DNA of 64,000 nt from Agromyces protaetiae (lineage in GTDB: Bacteria; Actinomycetota; Actinomycetes; Actinomycetales; Microbacteriaceae). The notes under the pieces were generated by a model, which saw only the letters and a program-made list of their open reading frames with translations, was not told the DNA's origin and did not search any database. Of the stretch, positions 45,362 through 58,417 are shown piece after piece. The stretch lies in NCBI RefSeq assembly GCF_004135405.1, contig NZ_CP035491.1, forward strand, positions 2,976,001 to 3,040,000, written 5' to 3'. Every line of letters begins with the position of its first letter. The stretch's first letter is position 1. The translations under genes and the position numbers were made by a program.

Positions 45362-45970
45362 ATGATCGTCCTCACCGCGGATCAGGTCTCGAGTCGCACG
45401 AGCGCCGACCTCGCCGGCCTCGAACGCGACCGCATCCAACTCGAGCACGGCGACCGCCTGCTCCTGCCCGTCGCGCGCAACGCAGGCGACGAGATCCAGA
45501 TGCTCACGGCCGACGCGCGCACCGCCGTCGACCTCGTCCTCGAGCTCACGCGCGACGGCGAATGGAGCGTCGGCGTCGGCGTCGGCTCGGTACGAGAACC
45601 GTTGCCCGAAGACATCCGGGAGGCCAGCGGCGACGCGTTCTTCGCCGCCCGCGACGCCGTCGATCGCGCGAAGAAGAGCACACCGCGAGTCGCGATCGAA
45701 GCCGACTCCCCCGACACCGCCCACGTCGAAGCGCTCTTCCGCCTCGCGCTCATCCTGCGCGAACGCCGCTCCGAGCAGGGCTGGGAGGTCTACGACCGAC
45801 TCGTCGCGGGCGCCTCGCAATCCGAGATCGCCGATGCGCTCGGCGTGAGCGCCCCGGCGATCAGCGCGCGAGTCAAGTCGGCGAACATCCGCGCCGAGCT
45901 CGACGCGGTGCCCGCGCTCGCTAGGCTGCTCGCACAACTGGATGCCTCGACGGGAGCGCGACACGCATGA
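45362..45970 (+). CDS. SatD-like protein with C-terminal helix-turn-helix
   Basis: A 202-residue protein with GGAAGGGG ten bases before the ATG. The N-terminal half (VLTADQVSSR, LLLPVARNAGDEIQMLTADA, VGVGVGSVREPLP, FFAARDAVDRAKKSTPRVAI) follows the pattern of the SatD family. The C-terminal half ends in a helix-turn-helix (DRLVAGASQSEIADALGVSAPAISARVKSANI). It could sense a ligand and control its own operon. It overlaps the next gene by ATGA, and a SatD gene next to a DUF3307 gene is a recurrent pair in bacteria. The biochemical role is not established. Confidence 0.7.
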   Translation: MIVLTADQVSSRTSADLAGLERDRIQLEHGDRLLLPVARNAGDEIQMLTADARTAVDLVLELTRDGEWSVGVGVGSVREPLPEDIREASGDAFFAARDAVDRAKKSTPRVAIEADSPDTAHVEALFRLALILRERRSEQGWEVYDRLVAGASQSEIADALGVSAPAISARVKSANIRAELDAVPALARLLAQLDASTGARHA

Positions 45971-46581
45971 GCTACCTGCCCCCCTTCTTCTTCCTCGGCG
46001 CGATCGTCTGGGTGCTCTTCGTCCTCGCTCTCATCACCGCGGCCACGTTCTCGATCCTCGCCGCGGTGCGGCCGAAGAAGCCGTTCGTGTGGATCGCGGC
46101 GGGCTCGCTCGGCGCCGCCGTGCTCGCCGCCGCGGCGCTCGAAGGGCAGTCCGGGTTCGGAACCACACCGCTCGTCGTGCTGCTCGGCCTCACCGTCGCG
46201 GTGTTCGGCGGCAGCGCCGCAGCGGGCACGGCGCTCGACCTCGCCATGGGCAGGTCGGTCACGCCCGGGCTGCACGGCGGCATCATCGTCACCGACCGGC
46301 GCATCGACGCGGGCGTCGCGCCCGGTGTGAAGGGAGACGAGCGTCGACGGGAAGTGCTCCGCGGCGGACTCACGATCGGCGTGCTCGAACGGTTCGCGGC
46401 CGCCGCGACGATCATCGCCGGATTCCCCGAAGGGCTCGCGATCATCATCGCCGTCAAGGGCGTCGGCCGGTTCACCGAACTCGACGCGCCCGAAGCACGC
46501 GAGCGGTTCATCATCGGCACGTTCGCGAGCCTCATCTGGGCGTGCGCGGTCGGGCTCGCGGTGCGGCTCGCGATCGCCTGA
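45967..46581 (+). CDS. Membrane protein with DUF3307-like C-terminus
   Basis: A 204-residue protein overlapping the SatD-like gene by ATGA. Hydrophobic segments lie at about 7-33, 40-57, 66-88, 142-160 and 180-202. The segment GVLERFAAAATIIAGFPEGLAIIIAVKGVGRFTEL followed by ERFIIGTFASLIWA resembles the end of DUF3307 proteins, which pair with SatD. The full DUF3307 N-terminus is not obvious, so this may be a shorter relative. Probably works in the inner membrane with the SatD-like protein. Confidence 0.6.
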   Translation: MSYLPPFFFLGAIVWVLFVLALITAATFSILAAVRPKKPFVWIAAGSLGAAVLAAAALEGQSGFGTTPLVVLLGLTVAVFGGSAAAGTALDLAMGRSVTPGLHGGIIVTDRRIDAGVAPGVKGDERRREVLRGGLTIGVLERFAAAATIIAGFPEGLAIIIAVKGVGRFTELDAPEARERFIIGTFASLIWACAVGLAVRLAIA

Positions 46582-46626
46582 GCTCTCGTCGCCGCGCTCG
46601 CGCGCGTGATCGCGGATGCCTCGCGC

Positions 46627-49639
<3,013 letters not shown>

Positions 49640-49689
49640 GAGGCGATACTGCCTTTCACGGGTGCGGTTCGCAGTGGAAGTCGGTGACG

Positions 49690-50904
49690 TCAGGAGAGGG
49701 ACGCGACGGATGTCTCGGCGAGGACGGTCTCGAGCGCACGCCCGAACCGGTCGGCGAACTCGTCGAGCTCGGCATCGCCGATGATGAGGGGCGGCGCGAG
49801 GCGGATCGTCGAGTCGTTCGCGGCGTTGACGATGAGGCCGGCGTCGAGCGCCGCGTGCATGACCTGCACGGCGACGGGCTCGGCGAGCGCGACGCCGAGC
49901 AGCAGTCCGCGACCGCGGACGCCGGTGACGAGCGGCGAACCGATGGCCTCGATGCGCTCACGGAGCGCGACACCGTTGACGGCCGCGCGCTCGACGAGTC
50001 CGGCCCGCTCGATCTCGCCGAGCACCGCGTTCGCGACGGCCGTCGCGAGCGGGTTGCCGCCGAACGTCGAGCCGTGCTGGCCCTTCTGGTAGAGGTCGCT
50101 CGTCGCGCCGAAGGTCACGAGTCCGCCGATCGGGAATCCGCCGCCGATGCCCTTCGCGATCGTGATCGCGTCGGGCGTGATGCCCGCGTGCTGGAACGCG
50201 AACCATGCACCCGTGCGGCCGGCGCCCGTCTGGATCTCGTCGACGATGAGGAGCGCGCCGTGTCGGGTCGTCAACTCGCGGGCCTTCTCGAGGAACCCGT
50301 CGGGCAATTCGACGACGCCGGCTTCGCCCTGGATCGGTTCGACGAAGAGGGCGGCGACCGAGTCGTCGATGGATGCCTCGAGCGCCTCGAGCGTCGCGGG
50401 GATGTGCTCGATGCCGCCGATGAGGGGCTCGAACGGCTGCCGCATGTGCGGCTTGCCGGTGAGCGCGAGCGCTCCGGTCGTGCGGCCGTGGAACGCGTCG
50501 ACGAGCGCGAGGACGCGAGTGCGCGCCCCGCCCGAGTTGTTCAGGCGTGCGAGCTTGAGCGCGGCCTCGTTCGCCTCGGCGCCCGAGTTGCCGAACCAGG
50601 CACGGCCGCCGTCGGTCGTCCCCGCGAGCCGCGTCACGCGCTCGGCGAGTTCGATCGCGGGCTCGGTCGCGAAGTAGTTGGAGACGTGCGCGATCTTCGA
50701 CGCCTGCGCCGTCACAGCCTCGACGAACACGGGGTGCGCGTGGCCGAGCGCGTTGACGGCGATGCCCGCGAGGAAGTCGAGGTACTCGTTGCCCTCGTCG
50801 TCCCACACCCGCGCGCCGTCGCCGCGTTCGAGCTTGCGCAGCGGCATCCCGATCGAACGCATGATGCGCTCGTCGAACCGTGACTGCCAAGTGCCGCCGC
50901 TCAT
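49690..50904 (-). CDS. argD: Acetylornithine aminotransferase
   Basis: A 404-residue class III PLP-dependent aminotransferase. Features are [21 protein letters not shown]-type start (split here), [30 protein letters not shown] and the PLP lysine in [14 protein letters not shown] near residue 249. It overlaps the argB stop by four bases. It makes N-acetylornithine in arginine synthesis. Confidence 0.95.
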   Translation of the reverse strand: MSGGTWQSRFDERIMRSIGMPLRKLERGDGARVWDDEGNEYLDFLAGIAVNALGHAHPVFVEAVTAQASKIAHVSNYFATEPAIELAERVTRLAGTTDGGRAWFGNSGAEANEAALKLARLNNSGGARTRVLALVDAFHGRTTGALALTGKPHMRQPFEPLIGGIEHIPATLEALEASIDDSVAALFVEPIQGEAGVVELPDGFLEKARELTTRHGALLIVDEIQTGAGRTGAWFAFQHAGITPDAITIAKGIGGGFPIGGLVTFGATSDLYQKGQHGSTFGGNPLATAVANAVLGEIERAGLVERAAVNGVALRERIEAIGSPLVTGVRGRGLLLGVALAEPVAVQVMHAALDAGLIVNAANDSTIRLAPPLIIGDAELDEFADRFGRALETVLAETSVASLS

Positions 50905-51808
50905 GCGTCGTCCTCCGTTCCTGCGGGCACCACTTCGGTGCCCGATCCCTGCTTCGTGAACACCTCGAGCAGGATCGAGTGCGGCTCACGGCCGTCGATG
51001 ATGGCCGCCTTCGGCACCCCGCCGTCGACCGCCTCGAGGCACGCGGTCATCTTGGGGATCATGCCCGACTCCAGGCTCGGCAGGAGCGCTTCGAGTTCGG
51101 GCACTTCGATGACCGAGACGAGCGAGTCGCGGTTCGGCCAGTCGCGGTAGAGGCCTGCGACATCCGTCAGGATGACGAGTTTCGCGGCGCCGAGTGCGAT
51201 CGCGAGCGCTGCCGCCGCGGAGTCGGCGTTGACGTTGAGCGACTGCCCCGGGCGGTCGCCGTCGGGCGCGATCGAGGAGACGACGGGGATGCGCCCGGCG
51301 TCGAGGAGCGCCTGCACGGCCGCCGGGTCGACCCTGACGACGTCGCCGACGAGACCCAGGTCGACCTCTTCGCCGTCGACGATCGCCCCCGGCGCCGGCC
51401 CGTGAAAAGCCCGGCGTCTTCACCCGACACGCCGCTCGCGAGCGGTCCGTGCCGGTTGATGAGGCTCACGAGCTCACGGTTCACCTGGCCCGTGAGCACC
51501 ATCCTGACGACGTCCATCGCTTCGGGCGTCGTGACCCGGTAGCCGCCGCGGAACTCGCTCGCGATGCCCAGCCGGTCGAGCATGGAGGAGATCTGCGGGC
51601 CGCCGCCGTGGACGACGACGGGCTTGATGCCCGCGTAGCGGAGGTACACCATGTCTTCGGCGAACGCCTGTTGGAGTTCGGGGCTCACCATGGCGTTGCC
51701 GCCGAACTTCACGACGATGGTCTCGCCGTGGAAGCGTTTCAACCACGGCAGGGCCTCGATGAGCGTGCGCGCCTTCTCGGCTGCCTCGAGTGCTTCGGTC
51801 TCGGTCAT
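50901..51808 (-). pseudogene. argB: Acetylglutamate kinase, frameshifted as sequenced
   Basis: The N-terminal part from the ATG at 51808 has [23 protein letters not shown] and [13 protein letters not shown]. At CCCCC 51386-51390 (GGGGG on the minus strand) the frame breaks. The continuation ([55 protein letters not shown]) is intact in the next frame to 50901. One added G restores an uninterrupted 302-residue acetylglutamate kinase, and the total then divides by three. Given the otherwise complete arginine cluster, an assembly error is more likely than real loss. Confidence 0.9.
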
Positions 51809-51815
51809 CGTCGGC

Positions 51816-52973
51816 TCAGCTCGAGTAGGCGCTGTTCTCGTGCACGTAGTCGTGCGTGAGATCGTTCGTGCGAATGGCGGCGGATGCCTCGCCCGCGTGC
51901 AGTTCGATGAGCACGTGTGTGGCACGCGGCGTGAGGTCGACCTCGTCGCGCGGCCGGTCGGGGCGACCCGCGTGGCAGACCTGCACGCCGTTCATCGACA
52001 CGTCGACGAGGTAGGGATCGAACGGTGCCTGCGTCGTACCGATCGCGGCGAGCACCCGGCCCCAGTTGGGGTCGTTGCCGAAGATCGCGGCCTTGAAGAG
52101 GTTGTTACGGGCGACCGAGCGGCCGACCTCGACGGCGTCGTCTTCGGTCACGGCGCCCACGACCTCGATCGTGATGTCGTGGCTCGCGCCCTCGGCGTCG
52201 GCCTGCAGTTGCGAGGCGAGCGAATCGCACGCGGCCGTCACCGCCGCCGTGAGCTCTTCGAGCGTGGGCGTGACGCCCGAGGCGCCGCTCGCGAGGAGCG
52301 TCACCTGGTCGTTCGTCGACATGCAGCCGTCGGAGTCGAGCCGGTCGAACGTCACGCGCGTCGCGGCGCGGAGCGCCGTGTCGAGGTCGGATGCCTCTGC
52401 CGCCGCGTCGGTCGTCAGCACGACGAGCATCGTGGCGAGGCCGGGAGCGAGCATGCCCGCGCCCTTCGCCATGCCGCCCACCGTCCAGCCGCCGCCGTCG
52501 ACCACGACGGTTTTGGGCTTCGAGTCGGTCGTCATGATGGCCCGGGCCGCATCGGCGCCCGCTTGCTCGTCGGAGCCGAGCCGGTTCGCCGCCGACAGCA
52601 CGCCCTCTTCGAGGACCTCGCCGTCGAGCTGGTCGCCGATCAACCCCGTCGAACACACGAGCACGTCGCCCGCCGACACGCCGAGCGCCGACGCCGCCGC
52701 CTCGGCCGTGCGGTGCGTCACCTGGAACCCCTCGGGGCCGGTGAAGCAGTTCGCCCCGCCCGAGTTGAGCACGATCGCCGAGACGACGCCGTCGACGACG
52801 ACCTGCTGCGACCAGATGATCGGATTGGCCTTCGCCCGGTTCGACGTGAAGACGGCGGCGCCCGCCTGCGACGGTCCGCGGTTCACGACGACCGCGAGGT
52901 CGAGCGCGCCGGTGCGCTTGATGCCCGCGGCGATGCCCGCCGCTTCGAAGCCTTGCGCGGCGGTGACGGTCAC
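51816..52973 (-). CDS. argJ: Glutamate N-acetyltransferase / amino-acid acetyltransferase
   Basis: A 385-residue protein from the GTG at 52973, overlapping the argC stop (GTGA). The self-cleavage region is [19 protein letters not shown], with the cleavage before the Thr that becomes the nucleophile. [16 protein letters not shown] and [13 protein letters not shown] are also family motifs. It recycles acetyl groups from acetylornithine to glutamate. The frame extends far upstream inside argC, but that part is a shadow. Confidence 0.96.
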   Translation of the reverse strand: MTVTAAQGFEAAGIAAGIKRTGALDLAVVVNRGPSQAGAAVFTSNRAKANPIIWSQQVVVDGVVSAIVLNSGGANCFTGPEGFQVTHRTAEAAASALGVSAGDVLVCSTGLIGDQLDGEVLEEGVLSAANRLGSDEQAGADAARAIMTTDSKPKTVVVDGGGWTVGGMAKGAGMLAPGLATMLVVLTTDAAAEASDLDTALRAATRVTFDRLDSDGCMSTNDQVTLLASGASGVTPTLEELTAAVTAACDSLASQLQADAEGASHDITIEVVGAVTEDDAVEVGRSVARNNLFKAAIFGNDPNWGRVLAAIGTTQAPFDPYLVDVSMNGVQVCHAGRPDRPRDEVDLTPRATHVLIELHAGEASAAIRTNDLTHDYVHENSAYSS

Positions 52974-54013
52974 GGGGCGACTCCGTTCACGGGAAGGCCG
53001 GTCGACTCGGCGAGACCGAGCGCGATGTTGGCGGATTGGATGGCGGCACCCGCGGTGCCCTTCACGAGATTGTCGACGGCGGCGATCACGACGACACGAC
53101 CCGCAGCCTCGTCGACGGCGAGGCCGATGAGCGCGGTGTTCGCGCCCGTGACATCCGAAGTCTTCGGGAACTCGCCCTCGGGAAGCAACTGCACGAACCG
53201 CTCCCCCGCGTACGCGTCCTCCCACGCGGCGCGCACTTGCGCCGCCGTCGTGCCCGGCACGAGCTTCGCCGACGAGGTCGCGAGGATGCCCCGCGCCATC
53301 GGCACGAGCACGGGCGTGAACGAGATCGTCGGCTCCGATGCGCCCGCCCACCGCAGCGCCTGCTGGATCTCGGGGATGTGCCGGTGCGTGCCGCCGACGG
53401 CATACGGGTTCGCCGAGCCGAGGATCTCGGACGCGAGGAGGTGGGGCTTCAAGCTCTTGCCGGCCCCCGACGGGCCGACCGCGAGCACGGACACGAGGTC
53501 GTGCTCGTCGATGACGCCTGCCCGGATGCCCGGGGCGAGCGACAGCGCGACGGTCGAGGCGTTGCAGCCCGGTGCCGCGATGCGCCGCGACTTCGCGAGC
53601 CGGTCGCGCTGCGTGCCCTGGAGCCGCGGCAGTTCGGGCACCCCGTAGGCCCACGACCCGTGATGCTCGCCGCCGTAGAACGCCGCCCAGTCGACAGGCG
53701 ACTCGAGTCGGTGGTCGGCACCGCAGTCGATCACGAGCGTGTCCTCGGAAAGCTCGGCGGCCACGGCCCCTGACGCGCCGTGCGGCAGCGCCAGGAAGAC
53801 GACGTCGTGCCCCGCGAGCGTCTCGGCCGAGGTCTCTTTGAGCGTCAGATGCGTGTAGCTGCGCAGGTGCGGCTGCGCTGCGACGAGCGGCTGGCCGGCG
53901 CTCGAGTGCGCCGTGACGGTGCGGACTTCGAAATCGGGGTGATCGGCGAGGAGCCGAAGGATTTCTCCACCGGCATAGCCGGATGCGCCGGAAACGGCGA
54001 CGGAGTAGGTCAT
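52970..54013 (-). CDS. argC: N-acetyl-gamma-glutamyl-phosphate reductase
   Basis: A 347-residue protein. The NADP fold begins [22 protein letters not shown], and the catalytic Cys lies in [15 protein letters not shown] near residue 148. [11 protein letters not shown] and [12 protein letters not shown] follow. It is the first gene of argC-J-B-D-F-H. The gap upstream (54014-54238) holds no gene or obvious ARG box that I can point to. Confidence 0.96.
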   Translation of the reverse strand: MTYSVAVSGASGYAGGEILRLLADHPDFEVRTVTAHSSAGQPLVAAQPHLRSYTHLTLKETSAETLAGHDVVFLALPHGASGAVAAELSEDTLVIDCGADHRLESPVDWAAFYGGEHHGSWAYGVPELPRLQGTQRDRLAKSRRIAAPGCNASTVALSLAPGIRAGVIDEHDLVSVLAVGPSGAGKSLKPHLLASEILGSANPYAVGGTHRHIPEIQQALRWAGASEPTISFTPVLVPMARGILATSSAKLVPGTTAAQVRAAWEDAYAGERFVQLLPEGEFPKTSDVTGANTALIGLAVDEAAGRVVVIAAVDNLVKGTAGAAIQSANIALGLAESTGLPVNGVAP

Positions 54014-54238
54014 GGATCCACCTTAGGACTGTGCGAACGAGGGTCTCGACTCCGGCGACGCCCGCACAGGGTCGGCTCAGGCCGACGCGGGGGTCGCCGA
54101 GATTCGGCGCTCGCCACGACGTCGGACGCGCAGCACCGCCGCGCGAGCTGCGCGGGATGGGGCGACCAGGACGGTGGACATGTCAGGCACCATATCCGCG
54201 GGAGGCTGCCGAGTGCAAACCGAGCGGATGCCTCAGGG

Positions 54239-54663
54239 TCACACGGCGCCGCGCGTGTGCACCCACGCGCGGTCGACGAGGGACGCGAGGACGTCGAGGT
54301 CGATCGTCGAGAGGCGGCCGACCCAGAGGCATCCGACGCCGATCTTGACCTTGCCGAGCTGGGCGACCAGCTCGTCGACGCCGTGCTCGCGGAGGTGTGG
54401 CTCATGCAGGCCGTAGAGCGAGATCGACGCCTTGCGCGGCGAGAACGCGACGACCGGCCACTCCCCTCGCGGCCTGCTGCCGTGCGCGTGTGCACGAGCC
54501 CGTAGCCGATGATCGACGGCCCCCACATGACGGCGTCGGTGCCGGTCACGCGGTCGAACAGGTCTCGGAGCTCCCATCCGTCTTCGCGTCGGCCTGCGGG
54601 CTCGACGCGGTCGAGGAACTCGGCGACGGATGACCCGGTCGGCTGCGTCTTCGCTTCGGCCAT
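54239..54663 (-). pseudogene. DUF1801 family protein, frameshifted as sequenced
   Basis: The ATG at 54663 begins SSVAEFLDRVEPAGRREDGW, then VMWGPSIIGYGLVHTRTAAGREG. The frame then breaks at a GGGG run (CCCC 54463-54466 on the given strand). The next frame continues WPVVAFSPRKASISLYGLHE, LGKVKIGVGCLWVGRL and ends WVHTRGAV at 54239. With one G added the protein has 141 residues and matches DUF1801 (YdhG-like) over its length. The function is unknown. The same one-G deficit is seen in argB and the RGG gene. Confidence 0.8.
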
Positions 54664-54767
54664 GCCTCAGGGTACCGCCGGGGCGCTTCCGGAGACACCG
54701 GTCGAGACGGCGAACGCCGACCCCGAGGCATCCGGATGCCTCGAAGCCGGCGTTCGAACCGGGTCGC

Positions 54768-57326
54768 TCAGTCGCGGATGGCTGCCCCGAAGCGCGCGCC
54801 TGCGAGCGCCGAGCCCGCGAGCTTCGCCTCGCTCGCCTCGGCCGCAGTCAGCGTGCGGTCGGGGGCGCGGAAACGCAACGCGAACGTGAGGCTCTTCGCG
54901 TCGGCGGCGACACCCTGGCCGCGGTAGTCGTCGACGAGCTCGAGGTGCTCGAGCAGCTCGCCCGCGCCTTCGCGCACGGCCGCCGCGACCTCGCCCGCGG
55001 GCACGTCGCGCGCCACGACGAGCGACAGGTCTTGCGTCGCGGCCGGGAACGTGCCGATGGGCGTCGCCTCGACGGGACGGTCGCCCGCGGCGATGACGGC
55101 GTCGAGGTCGAGCTCGGCGACCGCGACCACACGCGGCAGGTCGAGCTCGGCGGCGAGCGCCGGGTGCAGCTCGCCCGCGAAGCCGACGCGCTCGCCCGCG
55201 ACGCGGAGCTCGGCCGTGCGACCCGGGTGGAGCGCAGCATGACGGCCCTGCGCGATCTCGATCTCGACGCCCGTCGCGAGCGCGATGCGGCGCACGCGGT
55301 CGAGCGCGTCGGCGAGGCCCACGGCGACCGCCGGACGGCCCGGCGCCTTCTGCAGCAGCGAGCCCGTGAGGAGCACGGCGGCGTGCCGCGGCTGCACGGG
55401 GATGCCCGCGCGGAGCGCGGCGAGCTCGGCGTCGGACGGCAGCGCCCCGCCCGCGGGCAGGTCGGCCGAGCCGAGCGTGCCGTCTTCGGACGGCAGGAAG
55501 ACGAGCCCGAGTTCGAACACGTCGAGGTCGACGAGTCCGCGCGAAAGGTTGCGGCGTGCAACCTCGACGAGACCCGGAAGCAGCGACCGGCGCAGGTAGG
55601 GACGCGTCGCATCGAGCGCGTTCGCGACCTTCACCTGCGCGACCGGCGAGCCGTCGACGCTGCCGAAGCGCTGGTTGTCGGCGTCGGCCGTGAACGGGAA
55701 CGCGAGCACCTCGGTCGAGCCCGAGCCCGCCAGCACGTCGGCGACCTGCTTGCGCAGGCGCTGCGAACGCGTGAGGCCGCGACCGGGCGGCGCGACGGGC
55801 AGCACGGCCGGGATGCGGTCGTAGCCGACGAGTCGGGCGACCTCTTCGGCGAGCTCTTCGCGGCCCGTGAGGTCGGGGCGCCAGCTCGGCGGCACGACCT
55901 CGAGCGCGCGGTCGACGGGCGTCACGACGGCGCCGATCTCGGCGAGCGCATCGTGCACCTCGGCGGCCGTGTAGTCGACGCCGATGAGGCGCGACACGAA
56001 GGCGTCGGGAAGAATGATCGCCTCGCGCGCGGGCGCGCCGCCCACGACGGGTGCGACCGCGTCGACCGAGCCGCCCGCGAGGTCGGCCATGAGCTGAGCG
56101 ACCCGCGCCGCGGCCGCCGCCGCGATCTCGGGGTCGACGCCGCGCTCGAAGCGCTTGGACGCCTCGCTCGGCAGCTTGTGCCGACGCGCCGTGCGCGCGA
56201 TCGACACCGGGTCGAAGTTCGCCGCCTCGATCAAGACGTTGGCGGTGGCGTCCGAGATCTCGGTCTCGGCGCCGCCCATCACGCCCGCGAGGCCGATCGC
56301 GCCGCGGTCGTCGGTGATGAGGAGGTCTTCGGCGTCGAGCTTCCGCACCTTGCCGTCGAGGGTCTCGAGGGTCTCGCCGGCGCGGGCCCGGCGCACGACG
56401 ATGCCGCCCCGCAGGAGGTCGAGGTCGTAGCCGTGGATCGGCTGGCCGAGTTCGAGCATGACGTAGTTCGTGATGTCGACGAGGAGCGACAGCGAGCGGA
56501 TGCCCGCGAGCTTCAGCCGCGCGATCATCCACGGGGGCGTCGGACGGGTCGCGTCGACGCCGCGCACGATGCGCGTCGCGAACACGGATGCGCCGACCTT
56601 GCCGCGGATGGGCGACTCGTCGGCGATCGCCACGGGGAACGCCGTGCCGTCGGCAGCGGCCGAGCCCGAGGCATCCGTCGTCTCGACCGCGCGCGCGGCG
56701 ACCGCCCCGACCGGGTCGCGGAAGACCGCGCCCGTGGCGTGCGCGTACTCGCGCGCGACGCCGCGGATCGAGAACGCGTAGCCGCGGTCGGGCGTGACGT
56801 TGATCTCGACGGCCGCGTCGTTCAGGCCGAGGAGCGCGATCGCGTCGGTGCCGACGGGCGCGTCGACACCGAGCGTCGAGAGCCGCAGGATGCCGTCGTG
56901 GTCGTCGCCGAGGCCGAGCTCCTTCGTCGAGGCGATCATGCCGTCGGAGACGTGCCCATAGGTCTTGCGCGCCGCGATCGGGAACGGACCCGGCAGCGTG
57001 GCACCCGGCAGCGTCACGACGACCTTGTCGCCCACGAAGAAGTTGCGCGCACCGCACACGATGCCGTGCACGGCCTCGCCGCCGTCGGCCGCGACCTCGC
57101 CCTCGGGCGCGACGCGCACCTGGCACCAGCGGATCGTCTTGCCGTTGGACTGCGGCTCCTCGACGAACTCGAGGACCTCGCCCACGACGATGGGCCCGGA
57201 CACCTCGAAGGCGTGCACGCCCTCTTCTTCGAGCCCGACCTTCACGAGGGCGGCGTGGACGTCTTCGGGCGTCGTGCCCGGCTTGAGCTCGACGTACTCG
57301 GCGAGCCAGGAAAGAGGCACGCGCAT
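54768..57326 (-). CDS. pheT: Phenylalanyl-tRNA synthetase beta subunit
   Basis: An 852-residue protein from the ATG at 57326, two bases after the pheS stop. Order of domains: MRVPLSWLAEYVELKP, an OB-fold tRNA-binding region (GPIVVGEVLEFVEEP), B3/B4 editing domain (DDHDGILRLSTLGVDAPVG then VEINVTPDRGYAFSIRGVAREYAHAT), B5 (about 420-490, REAIILPDAFVSRLIG), the catalytic-like domain, and a C-terminal anticodon-binding domain (FPAATQDLSLVVARDVPAGEV). Very long open frames on the other strand and upstream are GC-driven shadows. Confidence 0.97.
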   Translation of the reverse strand: MRVPLSWLAEYVELKPGTTPEDVHAALVKVGLEEEGVHAFEVSGPIVVGEVLEFVEEPQSNGKTIRWCQVRVAPEGEVAADGGEAVHGIVCGARNFFVGDKVVVTLPGATLPGPFPIAARKTYGHVSDGMIASTKELGLGDDHDGILRLSTLGVDAPVGTDAIALLGLNDAAVEINVTPDRGYAFSIRGVAREYAHATGAVFRDPVGAVAARAVETTDASGSAAADGTAFPVAIADESPIRGKVGASVFATRIVRGVDATRPTPPWMIARLKLAGIRSLSLLVDITNYVMLELGQPIHGYDLDLLRGGIVVRRARAGETLETLDGKVRKLDAEDLLITDDRGAIGLAGVMGGAETEISDATANVLIEAANFDPVSIARTARRHKLPSEASKRFERGVDPEIAAAAAARVAQLMADLAGGSVDAVAPVVGGAPAREAIILPDAFVSRLIGVDYTAAEVHDALAEIGAVVTPVDRALEVVPPSWRPDLTGREELAEEVARLVGYDRIPAVLPVAPPGRGLTRSQRLRKQVADVLAGSGSTEVLAFPFTADADNQRFGSVDGSPVAQVKVANALDATRPYLRRSLLPGLVEVARRNLSRGLVDLDVFELGLVFLPSEDGTLGSADLPAGGALPSDAELAALRAGIPVQPRHAAVLLTGSLLQKAPGRPAVAVGLADALDRVRRIALATGVEIEIAQGRHAALHPGRTAELRVAGERVGFAGELHPALAAELDLPRVVAVAELDLDAVIAAGDRPVEATPIGTFPAATQDLSLVVARDVPAGEVAAAVREGAGELLEHLELVDDYRGQGVAADAKSLTFALRFRAPDRTLTAAEASEAKLAGSALAGARFGAAIRD

Positions 57327-57328
57327 GA

Positions 57329-58369
57329 TCAGACCACCATTCCGAACTGCTGGGAGAAGCGGACATCGCCCTCGGCCATGTCGCGCATGTCTTGCACGCC
57401 GTCGCGCAGCATGAGGCCGCGCTCGACGCCCATGCCGAACGCGAAGCCCGTGTACACGTCGGGGTCGATGCCCGCCGAACGCAGCACGTTCGGGTGCACC
57501 ATGCCGCAGCCGCCCCACTCGATCCAGCGCGCGCCGCCCTTGAAGGTCGGGTGCCAGAAGTCGAGCTCGGCGCTCGGCTCGGTGAACGGGAAGAAGCTCG
57601 GACGCAGACGCACCTGCGCCTCGTCGCCGAAGATCGACTTCACGAAGTGGTCGAGCGTGCCCTTCAGGTGCGCCATCGTGAGGCCCTTGTCGACCGCGAG
57701 CCCCTCGAACTGCATGAAGACGGGCAGGTGCGTCGCGTCGAACTCGTCGGTGCGGTACACGCGGCCCGGCGCGAGCACGTAGATCGGCACCTCGCGGTCG
57801 AGCATCGAGCGCACCTGCACGGGGCTCGTGTGCGTCCGCAGCACGAGGTGCGATTCGGGCGGATCGATGAAGAAGGTGTCTTGCATGGCGCGCGCGGGGT
57901 GGTCGGCGTCGAAGTTCAACGCGTCGAAGTTGAACCACTCGCTTTCGACCTCGGGGCCTTCGGCGATCTCCCAGCCCATGCCCGTGAAGACCTCGCTCAC
58001 CCGGTCTTGCAGAAGCGACAGCGGATGCCTCGCGCCCGCCTGGACGCGAGAGGGCAACGCCGTGACGTCCACCGCCTCGGCCGCGAGCTGCGCCTCGGCC
58101 TCGGCGGCCGTGATCTCGGCCTCGCGCGCCGTGAACGCCTGGTTCACGCGCCCGCGCGCCTGCCCGACGAGCTTGCCGAGAGCGGCCTTCTGATCGTTCG
58201 GCACATCGCGCAGGAGCGCGTTCAGCTGCGCGAGCGGCGACTTCTCGCCCGTGTGCTCGGTACGGACCTGCTTGAGCGCGGCGGAGTCGTCTGCCGCCGC
58301 GATCGCGGCGAGTGCCGCATCGACGGCCGCGTCGACCGCGGACTCGGTGATTTCTGTGGGCTCGGACAC
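57329..58369 (-). CDS. pheS: Phenylalanyl-tRNA synthetase alpha subunit
   Basis: A 346-residue class II synthetase subunit. The N-terminal coiled coil is followed by HPLSLLQDRVSEVFTGMGWEIAEGPEVESEWFNFDALN, then RTHTSPVQVRSM, the motif VYRTDEFDATHLPVFMQFEG, RLRPSFFPFTEPSAELDFWH and GMGVERGLMLRDGV. It pairs with PheT to charge tRNA-Phe. No attenuator peptide is evident in the 50 bases upstream that I checked. Confidence 0.97.
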   Translation of the reverse strand: MSEPTEITESAVDAAVDAALAAIAAADDSAALKQVRTEHTGEKSPLAQLNALLRDVPNDQKAALGKLVGQARGRVNQAFTAREAEITAAEAEAQLAAEAVDVTALPSRVQAGARHPLSLLQDRVSEVFTGMGWEIAEGPEVESEWFNFDALNFDADHPARAMQDTFFIDPPESHLVLRTHTSPVQVRSMLDREVPIYVLAPGRVYRTDEFDATHLPVFMQFEGLAVDKGLTMAHLKGTLDHFVKSIFGDEAQVRLRPSFFPFTEPSAELDFWHPTFKGGARWIEWGGCGMVHPNVLRSAGIDPDVYTGFAFGMGVERGLMLRDGVQDMRDMAEGDVRFSQQFGMVV

Positions 58370-58417
58370 GAGGTACGAGTCTACCGGCGGGCGGATGCCT
58401 CGGCGTCGCCGTCGGGT

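Noticed and set aside
54630-57782. A 1050-residue plus-strand frame opposite pheT
   Set aside because: It is the GC-rich antisense shadow of pheT, with Arg/Asp/Val-heavy composition and no motifs.
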